DNA of 64,000 nt, from the NCBI RefSeq assembly GCF_009792795.1, contig NZ_VKHQ01000002.1, positions 202,142 to 266,141 on the forward strand, read 5' to 3'. A model generated the notes under the pieces. It saw nothing but the letters and a program-made list of their open reading frames with translations, searched no databases and was not told where the DNA came from. Of this stretch, positions 48,031 to 56,198 are shown one piece after another (positions within the stretch are counted from its first letter, which is position 1; the number at the start of each line of letters is the position of its first letter). The DNA comes from Cognatiluteimonas profundi (GTDB lineage Bacteria > Pseudomonadota > Gammaproteobacteria > Xanthomonadales > Xanthomonadaceae). Made by a program: the position numbers and the translations under genes.

Positions 48031-51000
48031 GCGGTGACCTCTTCTTCCCGTGCCGCCTTCCAGCGCAGCAGCGTGTAGTACAGCAATGGAATCACCACCA
48101 GCGTGAGCACCGTGCTGACGAGGATGCCGAAGATCAACGACACCGCGAGTCCGTTGAAGATGGGATCGTCGAGGATGAAGAACGCACCGACCATCGCGGC
48201 GACGCCGGTCAGGACGATGGGCTTCGCGCGTACGGCACAGGCTTCGATCACCGCGTCCGCTGGCGAGAGGCCCTCAGCCACCGAATGGTTGATGAAATCC
48301 ACCAGCAGGATCGAGTTGCGCACGATGATGCCCGCCAGCGCGATCATCCCGATCATCGATGTCGCGGTGAACTGCGCGCCGAGCAGCGCATGCCCGGGCA
48401 TCACGCCGATCACCGTCAGCGGGATCGGCGCCATGATCACCAGCGGCACCAGGTAACTGCGGAACTGCGCGACCACCAGCAGGTAGATCAGCACGATGCC
48501 GGCGGCGTAGGCGATGCCCATGTCGCGGAAGGTCTCGTAGGTGATCTGCCATTCGCCATCCCACTTGATCGCGAAATGGCTGGTATCGGCCGGTTGCGCG
48601 ATGAAGGTCTGGTCGAGTTTCTGGCCATCGACACGATGGTCGCGGACCTGGCCGACGAGGTTGAACATGCCGTACAGCGGGCTGTCGAGCTTGCCGGCTT
48701 CGTCGCCGGTGACATAGACGACCGGCAACAGGTCCTTGTGGTAGATGGCGCCGTCCCACGGCGTGCGCTGCACGCTGACCAGTTCCGACAAGGGCACCAG
48801 TTGCCCCTGTCCGCCGCGCACGCGCAGGGCGAGCAGGCGATCGGCGCTGGCCTGCTCGGCGACCGGCAGCCGCAGCCGGACCGGCCGCGGATATTTCGAC
48901 GCACTGTCGTGGACCCAGGTCGCGTCCAGTCCCGACACGGCCGCCGCCAGTGCATCGTCGATCGCCGGTTGCGGCACGCCGAGTCGCGCTGCCCGCACGC
49001 GATCGACGACGAGCACCTCACGCGTCGCATTGGCCTCCACGCTGGAATCGACATCGACGATGTCCGGCGTCGCCAGGAAGCGCTGCTCAAGCCCGCGCGC
49101 GATGGCACGGCTGCGCGCGTAATCGGGACCATAGATTTCCGCCACCAGCGGCGACAAGACCGGGGGCCCGGGCGGAACTTCCACCACCTTGACCGACGCA
49201 CCGTGCGCACGGCCAATCGCGGCCAGTCGCGGCCGCAGTGCGCGCGCGATCTCGTGGCTCTGGCGCTTGCGCAGGTGTTTGTCGACGAGGTTCACCTGCA
49301 GGTCGCCGACATTGCTGCCGCTACGCAGGAAGTACTGCCGCACCAGCCCGTTGAAATTGATCGGCGCGGCGGTGCCGGCATAGCCCTGGTAGTCGAGCAC
49401 CTCGGGCACCGTGTCGATCACCGATGCCAGTTCGACCAGCAGCGCATTGGTGTCTTCGAGCGTGCGGCCTTCGGGGGTGTCGACCACCACCTGCAGCTCG
49501 GACTTGTTGTCGAACGGCAGCATCTTCAGCACCACCAGCTGCACGACCGCCAGCGACGCCGCCAGCACCACCAGTCCGGCAATGCCGCCGAACAGCCAGA
49601 GGCGGCGACGCCCGCCGGTTTCGGGGTCGAGGAATGGCCGCATCACCCGGCCGAACACGCGGTGCAGCCAGCTGTCGGTGCGCGCGTCGATGTCGGCGTG
49701 CGGCGCCGGGTCCTTGTCGTGCGGTGCATGGCGCGACAACAGTTTCAGCGACAGCCACGGCGTGACGACCAGCGCGATCGCCAGCGACAGCAGCATGCCG
49801 ACCGATGCATTGATCGGGATCGGCCGCATGTAGGGGCCCATCAGCCCCGACACGAACGCCATCGGAAGCAGCGCGGCGATCACGGTGAAGGTCGCCAGGA
49901 TGGTCGGGCCGCCGACTTCGTCCACCGCCGGCGGGATGGCCTCGCGCAGGGATTGCCCGCCGCGCGCCATGTGCCGGTGGATGTTCTCCACGATGACGAT
50001 CGCATCGTCGACCAGGATGCCGATCGAGAAGATCAGCGCGAACAGCGACACGCGGTTGAGCGTGAAGCCCATCGCCCAGGACGCGAACAGCGTCACCGCC
50101 AGCGTCAGCACCACCGCGGTGCCGACCACGATCGCCTCGCGCCAGCCGAGCGCGAACAGCACCAGCAACACCACCGAGCCGGTGGCGAACACCAGCTTTT
50201 CGATCAGCTTGATCGCCTTGTCGGTGGCGGTGCGTCCGTAGTCGCGGGTCACGGTGACGTGCACGCCCTGCGGGATGAGTTCGCCTTCGAGCTGCGCGAT
50301 GCGACGCGTCACCGCCGTGGTGATGTCGGCGGCGTTGCTGCCCGGCTTCTTGGCGATGGCGATGGTGACGGCGGGCGTGATCCCCTGTGCGGGGCCGGCG
50401 CGCCCCGGCGGCGCGCCGTGCCAGGCATAGCGCGAGGCAACGTCGGCTCCCTCGCGCACGCTGGCCACGTCGGACAGCTGCAATGGCTTGCCGCCGGCAA
50501 GGCCGATCACGAGCCCGCGCACGTCATCGGTGTTGGCGAGGAAGGTGCCGGCGGTGACCGGGACGGCCGCATCGCTGCCGACGCGCTCACCGACCTGGCG
50601 CACCACGTTCGCCGCCCGCAGCGACTGCGACAGGTCCTCGACGGTCAGCCCGTAGGCCGCGAGCTTGGCCGCGTCGAGCGTCACCTCGACGACGCGATCC
50701 GGCGCGCCGATCGTGTACACGTCGCGCGTGCCGGGGATGCGCTTGAGTTCGGTTTCCAGCGTGTGCGCGACTTCCGCCAGCTCGGTGGCACTGCGATGCG
50801 GATCGTCGGACCAGAGCGTCAGTCCCATCACCGGCACGTCGTCGATGCCCTTGGGCTTGATCAGCGGCTGGCCCACGCCGAGACCCTGTGGCAGCCAGTC
50901 CTGGTTGGAGAACACCTGGTTGTAGAGCCGCACGATCGCTGGCTGGCGTTGCACGCCGACGGTGTATTCGACCGTCAGCACCGCCATGCCCGGACGGCTG

Positions 51001-51278
51001 ATCGAATAGACGTGCTTGATGCCCTCGATCTCCGAGAGCTTCTGTTCCAGCGGGGTACTGACCAGCTGCTCGACTTCGCGCGCCGACGCGCCCGGATACG
51101 GCACGAAGACATTCGCCATGGTGACGTCGATCTGCGGCTCTTCCTCGCGCGGCGTCACCAGCACCGCGACCAGGCCCAGCAACAGGCCCATGAGCGCGAT
51201 CAGCGGCGTGATCGGATTGGCCTGGAACGCGGCGGCAAGACGCCCCGACAGCCCCAGGCGCGGAAGCTTGTCAGTCAT
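48027..51278 (-). CDS. RND permease of the sulfide-detoxification operon
   Basis: A 1083-aa RND transporter with twelve helices. TM4 is SIGILVDDAIVIVENIHRHMARGG, with the proton-relay aspartates. The N-terminus is ANPITPLIALMGLLLGLVAVLVTPREEEPQIDVTMANV, the signature of the COG0841 subgroup lacking the ISRPV drug-pump start. The C-terminal part has GIIVRNSILLVDFINHSVAEG. ATG 51278 overlaps the adaptor stop by eight bases, and the stop overlaps trxC. No outer-membrane channel gene is present. The substrate is unknown. Its place after sqr suggests a sulfur compound or a metal-sulfur species rather than antibiotics. Confidence 0.92.
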   Translation of the reverse strand: MTDKLPRLGLSGRLAAAFQANPITPLIALMGLLLGLVAVLVTPREEEPQIDVTMANVFVPYPGASAREVEQLVSTPLEQKLSEIEGIKHVYSISRPGMAVLTVEYTVGVQRQPAIVRLYNQVFSNQDWLPQGLGVGQPLIKPKGIDDVPVMGLTLWSDDPHRSATELAEVAHTLETELKRIPGTRDVYTIGAPDRVVEVTLDAAKLAAYGLTVEDLSQSLRAANVVRQVGERVGSDAAVPVTAGTFLANTDDVRGLVIGLAGGKPLQLSDVASVREGADVASRYAWHGAPPGRAGPAQGITPAVTIAIAKKPGSNAADITTAVTRRIAQLEGELIPQGVHVTVTRDYGRTATDKAIKLIEKLVFATGSVVLLVLFALGWREAIVVGTAVVLTLAVTLFASWAMGFTLNRVSLFALIFSIGILVDDAIVIVENIHRHMARGGQSLREAIPPAVDEVGGPTILATFTVIAALLPMAFVSGLMGPYMRPIPINASVGMLLSLAIALVVTPWLSLKLLSRHAPHDKDPAPHADIDARTDSWLHRVFGRVMRPFLDPETGGRRRLWLFGGIAGLVVLAASLAVVQLVVLKMLPFDNKSELQVVVDTPEGRTLEDTNALLVELASVIDTVPEVLDYQGYAGTAAPINFNGLVRQYFLRSGSNVGDLQVNLVDKHLRKRQSHEIARALRPRLAAIGRAHGASVKVVEVPPGPPVLSPLVAEIYGPDYARSRAIARGLEQRFLATPDIVDVDSSVEANATREVLVVDRVRAARLGVPQPAIDDALAAAVSGLDATWVHDSASKYPRPVRLRLPVAEQASADRLLALRVRGGQGQLVPLSELVSVQRTPWDGAIYHKDLLPVVYVTGDEAGKLDSPLYGMFNLVGQVRDHRVDGQKLDQTFIAQPADTSHFAIKWDGEWQITYETFRDMGIAYAAGIVLIYLLVVAQFRSYLVPLVIMAPIPLTVIGVMPGHALLGAQFTATSMIGMIALAGIIVRNSILLVDFINHSVAEGLSPADAVIEACAVRAKPIVLTGVAAMVGAFFILDDPIFNGLAVSLIFGILVSTVLTLVVIPLLYYTLLRWKAAREEEVTA

Positions 51279-52350
51279 GTTTGACGCCTGCGGCATCGCG
51301 CTGCGACACCAGTGCCTGCAATGCCGCGACCGGATCGGTGGCGATGCGCTCGCCTGGCTTCAGTCCCGCCAGCACCTCGACGCCGTCGCCAGCGGGCCGG
51401 CCCAGCCGCAACTGCCGGAGCATGAGGCGATTGCCGTCGATCACGTACACGCCGCTGACCTCGCCACGCTGCACCAGCGCGCTGCGCGGGATGCGCACGG
51501 CGCCGGTGTCGGCCTTGCCCGCGATGGGGAACAGGACCTTGGCGGTCGCCCCCGGCGAGGGCGCCTGCTCCATCGCCGGCAGGATCACGCGCACGGCCAC
51601 GCTGTGGGTGGCCGGATCGGCGGACGGGAACACGGCCACGCTGGCCGCATCGAGTCGCCGACCATCGTCGAGCAGCACGGCCGCGCGACCGGCGCTGCGG
51701 ATGGCTTCGGCATCGGACTGCGGGACCTGGACCTGGATCCGCAACGCGCCGGGTGCGTACATCGCCAGCAGCGGCTGGCCGGGGGCGACGCTTTCGCCGG
51801 GTTCGACAAGACGGGCACTGACGATGCCGGCATAAGGCGCGCGCACCACCGTGTAGTCGGCCTGCTGGCCCGCCTGCGCGAGTTGCGCGCGCGCGGCGTC
51901 GCGCGATGCGACCGCGCTGTCGCGTGCCGCGCGCGCCTGGTCGATCTGGGCGCGCGACACATATTGGCCGGATGCCAGTGCGTCGTAGCGGCGGAAGTTG
52001 GCTTCCGCTTCCACGGCGGCTGCTTCCGCCGCACGCAACTGCGCACGCGCGGTATTGGCGCCCGCCTGCTGCTCGACCGCCGTCAGCCGCAGCAACACCT
52101 CGCCCGCCGCGACGCGATCGTTCACGTCGACCGCGACCACGGTGACGCGACCGGCTGTCTGCGCGGTCAGCTGTGCCTGCTGCACGGCTTCGACCACGCC
52201 GTCCCATGCACGACCACCGTCGACGGTGGCCGCCTGCACGGTATGGGAGGCAAGGCGTGGCAGCGGCGGCAACTCGACGGTTTGCGTTCCGCTGCCACAA
52301 GCGGCCAGCGCCAGCACCAGGCTGGCGAGCAACAGGAGTCTGCTTGTCAT
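51271..52350 (-). CDS. Periplasmic adaptor lipoprotein of the sulfide operon
   Basis: A 359-aa membrane-fusion protein with a lipobox LALAAC (Cys18). The barrel-lipoyl start WDGVVEAVQQAQLTAQTAGRVTVVAVDVNDRVAAGEVLL is followed by a helical hairpin (about 95-150), the second lipoyl half YTVVRAPYAGIVSARLVEPGE, and a beta-barrel. It tethers to the inner membrane and docks the RND permease encoded next. ATG 52350 was chosen because the frame upstream runs into the preceding gene and the lipoprotein signal starts here. The DUF2892 gene ends seven bases upstream. Confidence 0.92.
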   Translation of the reverse strand: MTSRLLLLASLVLALAACGSGTQTVELPPLPRLASHTVQAATVDGGRAWDGVVEAVQQAQLTAQTAGRVTVVAVDVNDRVAAGEVLLRLTAVEQQAGANTARAQLRAAEAAAVEAEANFRRYDALASGQYVSRAQIDQARAARDSAVASRDAARAQLAQAGQQADYTVVRAPYAGIVSARLVEPGESVAPGQPLLAMYAPGALRIQVQVPQSDAEAIRSAGRAAVLLDDGRRLDAASVAVFPSADPATHSVAVRVILPAMEQAPSPGATAKVLFPIAGKADTGAVRIPRSALVQRGEVSGVYVIDGNRLMLRQLRLGRPAGDGVEVLAGLKPGERIATDPVAALQALVSQRDAAGVKHD

Positions 52351-52357
52351 GGCTCGC

Positions 52358-52573
52358 TCAGCGATAACCGCAGCCGGCCGGCGCATTGCGCCCGACGCCC
52401 AGCTTGCGCATCACCATCGCCGCCGGACAGAAGCGGGTGAATGCCGACTGCAGCAGGTTGAGGCCGACGAATGCCGTCAGCAGCCACCACCACGGCGACA
52501 CGTAATACGTCAGTGCGAGGCTGATGAGGATCATCACCCCGGCAAATGCCATGACCGCGCGTTCCAGGCTCAT
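52358..52573 (-). CDS. DUF2892 inner-membrane protein (YgaP C-terminal-like)
   Basis: A 71-aa protein with two close helices (about 8-26 and 29-46), the DUF2892 hairpin. FTRFCPAAMVMRKLGVG is the conserved Cys-Pro turn. In E. coli the same hairpin anchors the rhodanese YgaP, next to the sulfide-responsive regulator YgaV. Here it stands without a rhodanese domain, 12 bases after sqr. It may recruit sulfur enzymes to the membrane near the quinone pool. AGGAG precedes the ATG. Confidence 0.9.
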   Translation of the reverse strand: MSLERAVMAFAGVMILISLALTYYVSPWWWLLTAFVGLNLLQSAFTRFCPAAMVMRKLGVGRNAPAGCGYR

Positions 52574-52585
52574 CGGGTTCTCCTT

Positions 52586-53893
52586 TCAGGGTTGTTTGTG
52601 GGATGACGATGCGCGACTGCCTGGTTTCAGGCGTTCGATGCCGAGCATCCCCAGGATGTATTTCTCGTAGATCGGCTCGGATGTGCCGTTGCGCATCTTG
52701 TAGAGGAAGTACTTCTCGAATGCGATCTTGGCCACGTGCACCCATTTGCCTTTCTTCGTCCAGGTGACGTTGCGCGGCGGGATTTCCGGCAATGCGACGA
52801 ACGCCATGCCGGTGTCGCCCATGTCCGCCAGGCACACCGCGTTCCACGTGCCTTCGAAATCGGGCGTTTCGCCGCGGAGCTCGGCCTTGATGTTGCGCAC
52901 GATGGTGGTGACCATCGACTCGATCATGAAGCCGGTCTTCGGCGCGCCGGTGGCGATCGGTGTCACCTCCACGGGCGGGATCGCGACGCAGACGCCGGCG
53001 GCGAAGATCTGCGGGAATTTCGGGCTGCGCTGGTGCTTGTCGACGATGACGAAGCCGCGCGGGTTGCACAGGCCCTCGACGCCGGCCACCGCATCGACGC
53101 CCTTGAACGCCGGCAGCAGCATGGCGAACCTGAAGGGCAGCACCTGCTCCTTCAGCGGCTGTCCCTGCGCGTCGTGCTCGACGGCAACGACTTCGCCGGG
53201 GCGCACTTCCTGCACCTTGGCATTGGTGATCCAGCGGATGTGGTGCTGGCGCAGTTCGGATTCCATCAGGCCCTTGGAATCGCCCACTCCGCCCAGGCCC
53301 ATGTGCCCGATGTAGGGCTCGCTGGTGACGAACGTCATCGGCACCTTGTCGCGCAGCTTGCGGCGGCGCAGGTCGGTGTCGAGGATCAACGCGAACTCGT
53401 AGGCCGGGCCGAAACAGCTGGCGCCCTGCATCGCGCCGATGACGATGGGACCTGGATCCTTCAGGAATTCCTCATATGCGGTCCACGCCTTCGCGGCATG
53501 CGCGGTCGTGCACACCGATTGCGTGTGGCCATGGTCGGGACCGCTGCCGGGCACTTCCTCGAAGGCCAGCTTCGGGCCGGTGCAGATCAGCAGGTAGTCA
53601 TAGTCGAGCAGCTGGCCATCGCCGGTGCGCAACCGACGCGTCGGCGCATCGATGGCGACCGCGCCGGATCCGTTGAAGCCGATGTCCTTGCGGGCCAGGC
53701 GCTCCCCCGCATCCAGCGTGATCTCGGCCGCCTTGCGCCAGCCGACGGCCAGCCACGGATTGGAGGGCGTGAACCCGAAGAGCCCACCCTCGCCGACGAC
53801 CGTGATCCGGTGCGAACTGCCCAGCCCCTCGCGCAGTTCATAAGCGGCGCTCATGCCGGCGAGGCCGGCGCCCAGGACAACAATGTTGGACAT
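52586..53893 (-). CDS. sqr: Sulfide:quinone oxidoreductase, type I
   Basis: A 435-aa FAD flavoprotein of the inner-membrane face that oxidises sulfide and passes electrons to quinone. The FAD fold is IVVLGAGLAGMSAAYELRE. The three catalytic cysteines occur at Cys128 (TQSVCTTAHA), Cys160 (QGASCFGPAYE) and Cys354 (WNAVCLADMG). These match the known positions 128, 160 and 356 of the Acidithiobacillus enzyme. FAAGVCVAIPP and the C-terminal amphipathic YFLYKMRNG also fit. ATG 53893 gives the family length; the open frame upstream is discarded. It heads a five-gene tight operon. Confidence 0.95.
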   Translation of the reverse strand: MSNIVVLGAGLAGMSAAYELREGLGSSHRITVVGEGGLFGFTPSNPWLAVGWRKAAEITLDAGERLARKDIGFNGSGAVAIDAPTRRLRTGDGQLLDYDYLLICTGPKLAFEEVPGSGPDHGHTQSVCTTAHAAKAWTAYEEFLKDPGPIVIGAMQGASCFGPAYEFALILDTDLRRRKLRDKVPMTFVTSEPYIGHMGLGGVGDSKGLMESELRQHHIRWITNAKVQEVRPGEVVAVEHDAQGQPLKEQVLPFRFAMLLPAFKGVDAVAGVEGLCNPRGFVIVDKHQRSPKFPQIFAAGVCVAIPPVEVTPIATGAPKTGFMIESMVTTIVRNIKAELRGETPDFEGTWNAVCLADMGDTGMAFVALPEIPPRNVTWTKKGKWVHVAKIAFEKYFLYKMRNGTSEPIYEKYILGMLGIERLKPGSRASSSHKQP

Positions 53894-53949
53894 GGCGTTA
53901 GCTCCAGTACGGGATCGACCCATCCTCAATCGCCTGACCTGCGGCGGTA

Positions 53950-53963
53950 TTGACCCTGATCAA
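53950..53963. promoter_or_regulatory. FNR-like box between sqr and arsR
   Basis: TTGACCCTGATCAA matches the FNR half-sites TTGAT-N4-ATCAA in nine of ten bases. It lies 57 bases before the sqr ATG and 39 bases before the arsR -10. An oxygen-sensing CRP/FNR protein could act here. Confidence 0.5.
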
Positions 53964-53978
53964 CCAAGGCCCGTCGGG

Positions 53979-54022
53979 TTGCGCATACTTTAGGACTACC
54001 TTATATTCGTGTCAACTAATAT
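53979..54022 (+). promoter_or_regulatory. arsR promoter with AT-rich inverted repeat
   Basis: TATATT at 54002-54007 is a good -10, with a weak -35 (TTGCGC, 53979-53984) at 17 bases. ATATT-N10-AATAT (54003-54022) overlaps the -10 and start site, where an ArsR-family repressor would bind. This is the most AT-rich stretch of the window. Confidence 0.5.
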
Positions 54023-54140
54023 TTATCCGATGCCAGCCCGGATGCGCCAACCGGGCCGCGCCACCCGCGATGGCATCATGGCCGCGGCCCGAGCCACTGC
54101 CTGGCGTCACTTCCACCCAACAACTGCGAGGCCTGTTTCG

Positions 54141-54491
54141 ATGCCGCGTCGCCCGTCCCGGAGCGTGTCCACCGCCGAGCGCATGCGTGCGCATGCGGGC
54201 GATGCCGCCCGCCTGCTGAAGACGCTGGGCAACGAGAAGCGGCTGATGATCCTGTGCCTGCTGGTCGACGGCGAACGTTCCGTCGGCGACCTCAACGCGC
54301 AACTGGACCTGAGCCAGTCGGCGCTCTCCCAGCACCTGGCGCTGCTGCGCGCCGACGGGCTGGTGCAGACCCGACGCGAGGCACAGACGATCCTGTATTC
54401 GCTGGCCGATGGCCCGTCGCGGCAGATCATCGCCACCCTGCACGACGTCTATTGCATCGATGATCGCGCCCTTTGCGGAGAACGCCCATGA
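54141..54491 (+). CDS. ArsR-family thiol/persulfide-sensing repressor (YgaV/SqrR/BigR-like)
   Basis: A 116-aa winged-helix regulator. The recognition region is LSQSALSQHLALLRADGLVQTRREAQTILYSL. Cys39 (RLMILCLLVDGE) and Cys105 (HDVYCID) are 66 residues apart, the same spacing as Cys41 and Cys107 in SqrR, where persulfide or polysulfide bridges them and releases DNA. No metal-binding CVC motif is present. ATG 54141 was chosen because GAGG lies before it and codons upstream are AT-rich; ATG 54009 would add 44 residues. Its stop overlaps the next start by four bases. It probably represses both arms of this locus. Confidence 0.92.
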   Translation: MPRRPSRSVSTAERMRAHAGDAARLLKTLGNEKRLMILCLLVDGERSVGDLNAQLDLSQSALSQHLALLRADGLVQTRREAQTILYSLADGPSRQIIATLHDVYCIDDRALCGERP

Positions 54492-55381
54492 CGGACCAGC
54501 TGGCGATCCATCCCTTCTTCCATCCGGCCACGGGCACGTGGAGCCATGTCGTCAGCCGCGGCCGCGACGCCGTGGTGATCGATCCCGTGCTGGACTACGA
54601 CCCCGGGTCCGGCCGCATCAGCATGGAGAGTGCGCGGCAACTGCTCACCCACATTGCCGACCAGCGCCTGCGCGTGCACCACATCCTGGAAACACATGCG
54701 CACGCCGATCACCTCAGCGCTGCCGCCTTCCTGCACGCGAACACGTCGGCCCCGATCGGGATCGGCAGCAACATCCGCTCGGTACAGGCGTACTTCGCCG
54801 ACGTCTTCCAGGTGCCCGCCGACGACCCTGCCTTCACCGACGCGTTCGACCGGACGCTATCCGATGGCGACACGATCGATGCCGGCGCCTTGCGCATCGC
54901 GGTCCTGTCGACACCTGGGCATACCGCCGATGGCATCAGCTACCGCATCGACGGCAATGTCTTCGTCGGCGATACGGTGTTCGCACCCGACGTCGGCACG
55001 GCACGTTGCGACTTCCCGGGCGGCAGCATCGAGCAGCTGTACGCATCGATCCAGCGGCTGCATGCACTGCCCGACGATACGGTCCTGTGGCTGTGCCACG
55101 ACTATCCGCCGCAGGGTCGGCAGCCGCGCTCCCATGTCGGCGTTGTCGAGTCCAGGCGCGACAACCGGATGTTGCGCGCCGATACCACGCTCGCCGATTT
55201 CCACGGCGCGCGCAGCGCACGCGATGCGGCCCTGCCGGCACCGAACCTGCTCTACCCCTCGCTGCAGGTCAACATCCGTGGCGGCCGGCTGCCGCAACAG
55301 GACGATGGCCGCGTGTACCTGAAGACGCCCATCCGGATCGACGAGGACGGCGCATCGTTGCTGGCGGCAGCGCCGCGTTGA
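54488..55381 (+). CDS. Metallo-beta-lactamase-fold persulfide dioxygenase (Blh/ETHE1-like)
   Basis: A 297-aa MBL-fold protein. The metal motif is ETHAHADHLSAA. STPGHTADGISY supplies the next His, FVGDTVFAPDVG the Asp, and LWLCHDYPPQG the last His. GTARCDFPGGS is the block shared with persulfide dioxygenases and Blh, which convert glutathione persulfide to sulfite. No rhodanese domain is fused. It overlaps arsR by ATGA, so repressor and enzyme are coupled. With SQR and TauE it forms a sulfide oxidation chain. Confidence 0.92.
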   Translation: MTDQLAIHPFFHPATGTWSHVVSRGRDAVVIDPVLDYDPGSGRISMESARQLLTHIADQRLRVHHILETHAHADHLSAAAFLHANTSAPIGIGSNIRSVQAYFADVFQVPADDPAFTDAFDRTLSDGDTIDAGALRIAVLSTPGHTADGISYRIDGNVFVGDTVFAPDVGTARCDFPGGSIEQLYASIQRLHALPDDTVLWLCHDYPPQGRQPRSHVGVVESRRDNRMLRADTTLADFHGARSARDAALPAPNLLYPSLQVNIRGGRLPQQDDGRVYLKTPIRIDEDGASLLAAAPR

Positions 55382-55433
55382 CGCAGGCTGGCATCGGGCT
55401 GTCGCCCGCAACGCGGCACGGCAAGCAGCGCAC

Positions 55434-56183
55434 ATGAGCGCGGTCGACTGGTTGCTGTCCGCGGCTTTTTTCCTGGTCGCGGTGCTGTATGCATCGGTCG
55501 GCCATGCCGGCGCCAGCGGCTATATCGGCGCGATGGCGCTGCTCGATGTCACGCCCGAAGCGATCCGGCCGACGGCGCTGGCGCTCAACCTGCTGGTCGG
55601 CGGCATCGGCCTGTTCCGCTGGTGGCGCGGCGGCCACGTGCATTGGCGAAACGTATTCCCGTTCGTGCTGTCGTCCGCACCGGCGGCGTTTCTCTCCGCA
55701 CAGGTCAGCTTGCCGAGGGACCGTTATTCGCTGCTGCTGGGCTTGGTGTTGCTGGTGGCGGCGGCCGGCGTGTTCCGCAGCGCCGCACACGCCGAAGCCA
55801 TCGATGCCGGTCTCGCCGGTCGCCAGGTTCCGTGGCTGCCGGCCCTGCTGGTCGGTGCAGCCATCGGCGTGCTGTCCGGCCTGACCGGAACCGGTGGCGC
55901 CATCTTCCTGACGCCGGTGTTGCTGTTCGCGCGCTGGATGCCGACGCGCGACGCCAGCGGCACGTCGGTGGCTTTCGTCTGGATCAATTCGCTCACCGGG
56001 CTGGCCGGACTGATGCATGCGAGCGGCACCCTTCCGCATGCACTGCCCATGTGGCTGCTGGTCGTCGCGATCGGCGCGCTGCTCGGCAGCCAGCTCGGAT
56101 TGCGCTGGCTGCCGGTCAGGGGTCTGCGTTATGCGCTGTCGCTGGTGCTGGTCGTGGCGGCAGGCAAGCTCCTGCTCGGCTGA
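55434..56183 (+). CDS. TauE/SafE-family sulfite or organosulfur exporter
   Basis: A 249-aa membrane protein of the TSUP family with about eight helices. Its two repeated halves hold GHAGASGYIGAMALL and GLTGTGGAIFLTPVLLF, the paired glycine motifs of the family. TSUP proteins export sulfite, sulfoacetate or related anions, and one is linked to the BigR system in Xylella and Agrobacterium. Its place after a persulfide dioxygenase argues for removing sulfite, the toxic product. It starts 52 bases after the dioxygenase. Confidence 0.92.
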   Translation: MSAVDWLLSAAFFLVAVLYASVGHAGASGYIGAMALLDVTPEAIRPTALALNLLVGGIGLFRWWRGGHVHWRNVFPFVLSSAPAAFLSAQVSLPRDRYSLLLGLVLLVAAAGVFRSAAHAEAIDAGLAGRQVPWLPALLVGAAIGVLSGLTGTGGAIFLTPVLLFARWMPTRDASGTSVAFVWINSLTGLAGLMHASGTLPHALPMWLLVVAIGALLGSQLGLRWLPVRGLRYALSLVLVVAAGKLLLG

Positions 56184-56198
56184 GCGGCGCCTGGCTGC

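Noticed and set aside
48285..51284. A 999-codon plus-strand open frame opposite the sulfide-operon RND gene
   Set aside because: Same reason: mirror of a conserved permease with Arg/His/Gln-rich low-complexity text.
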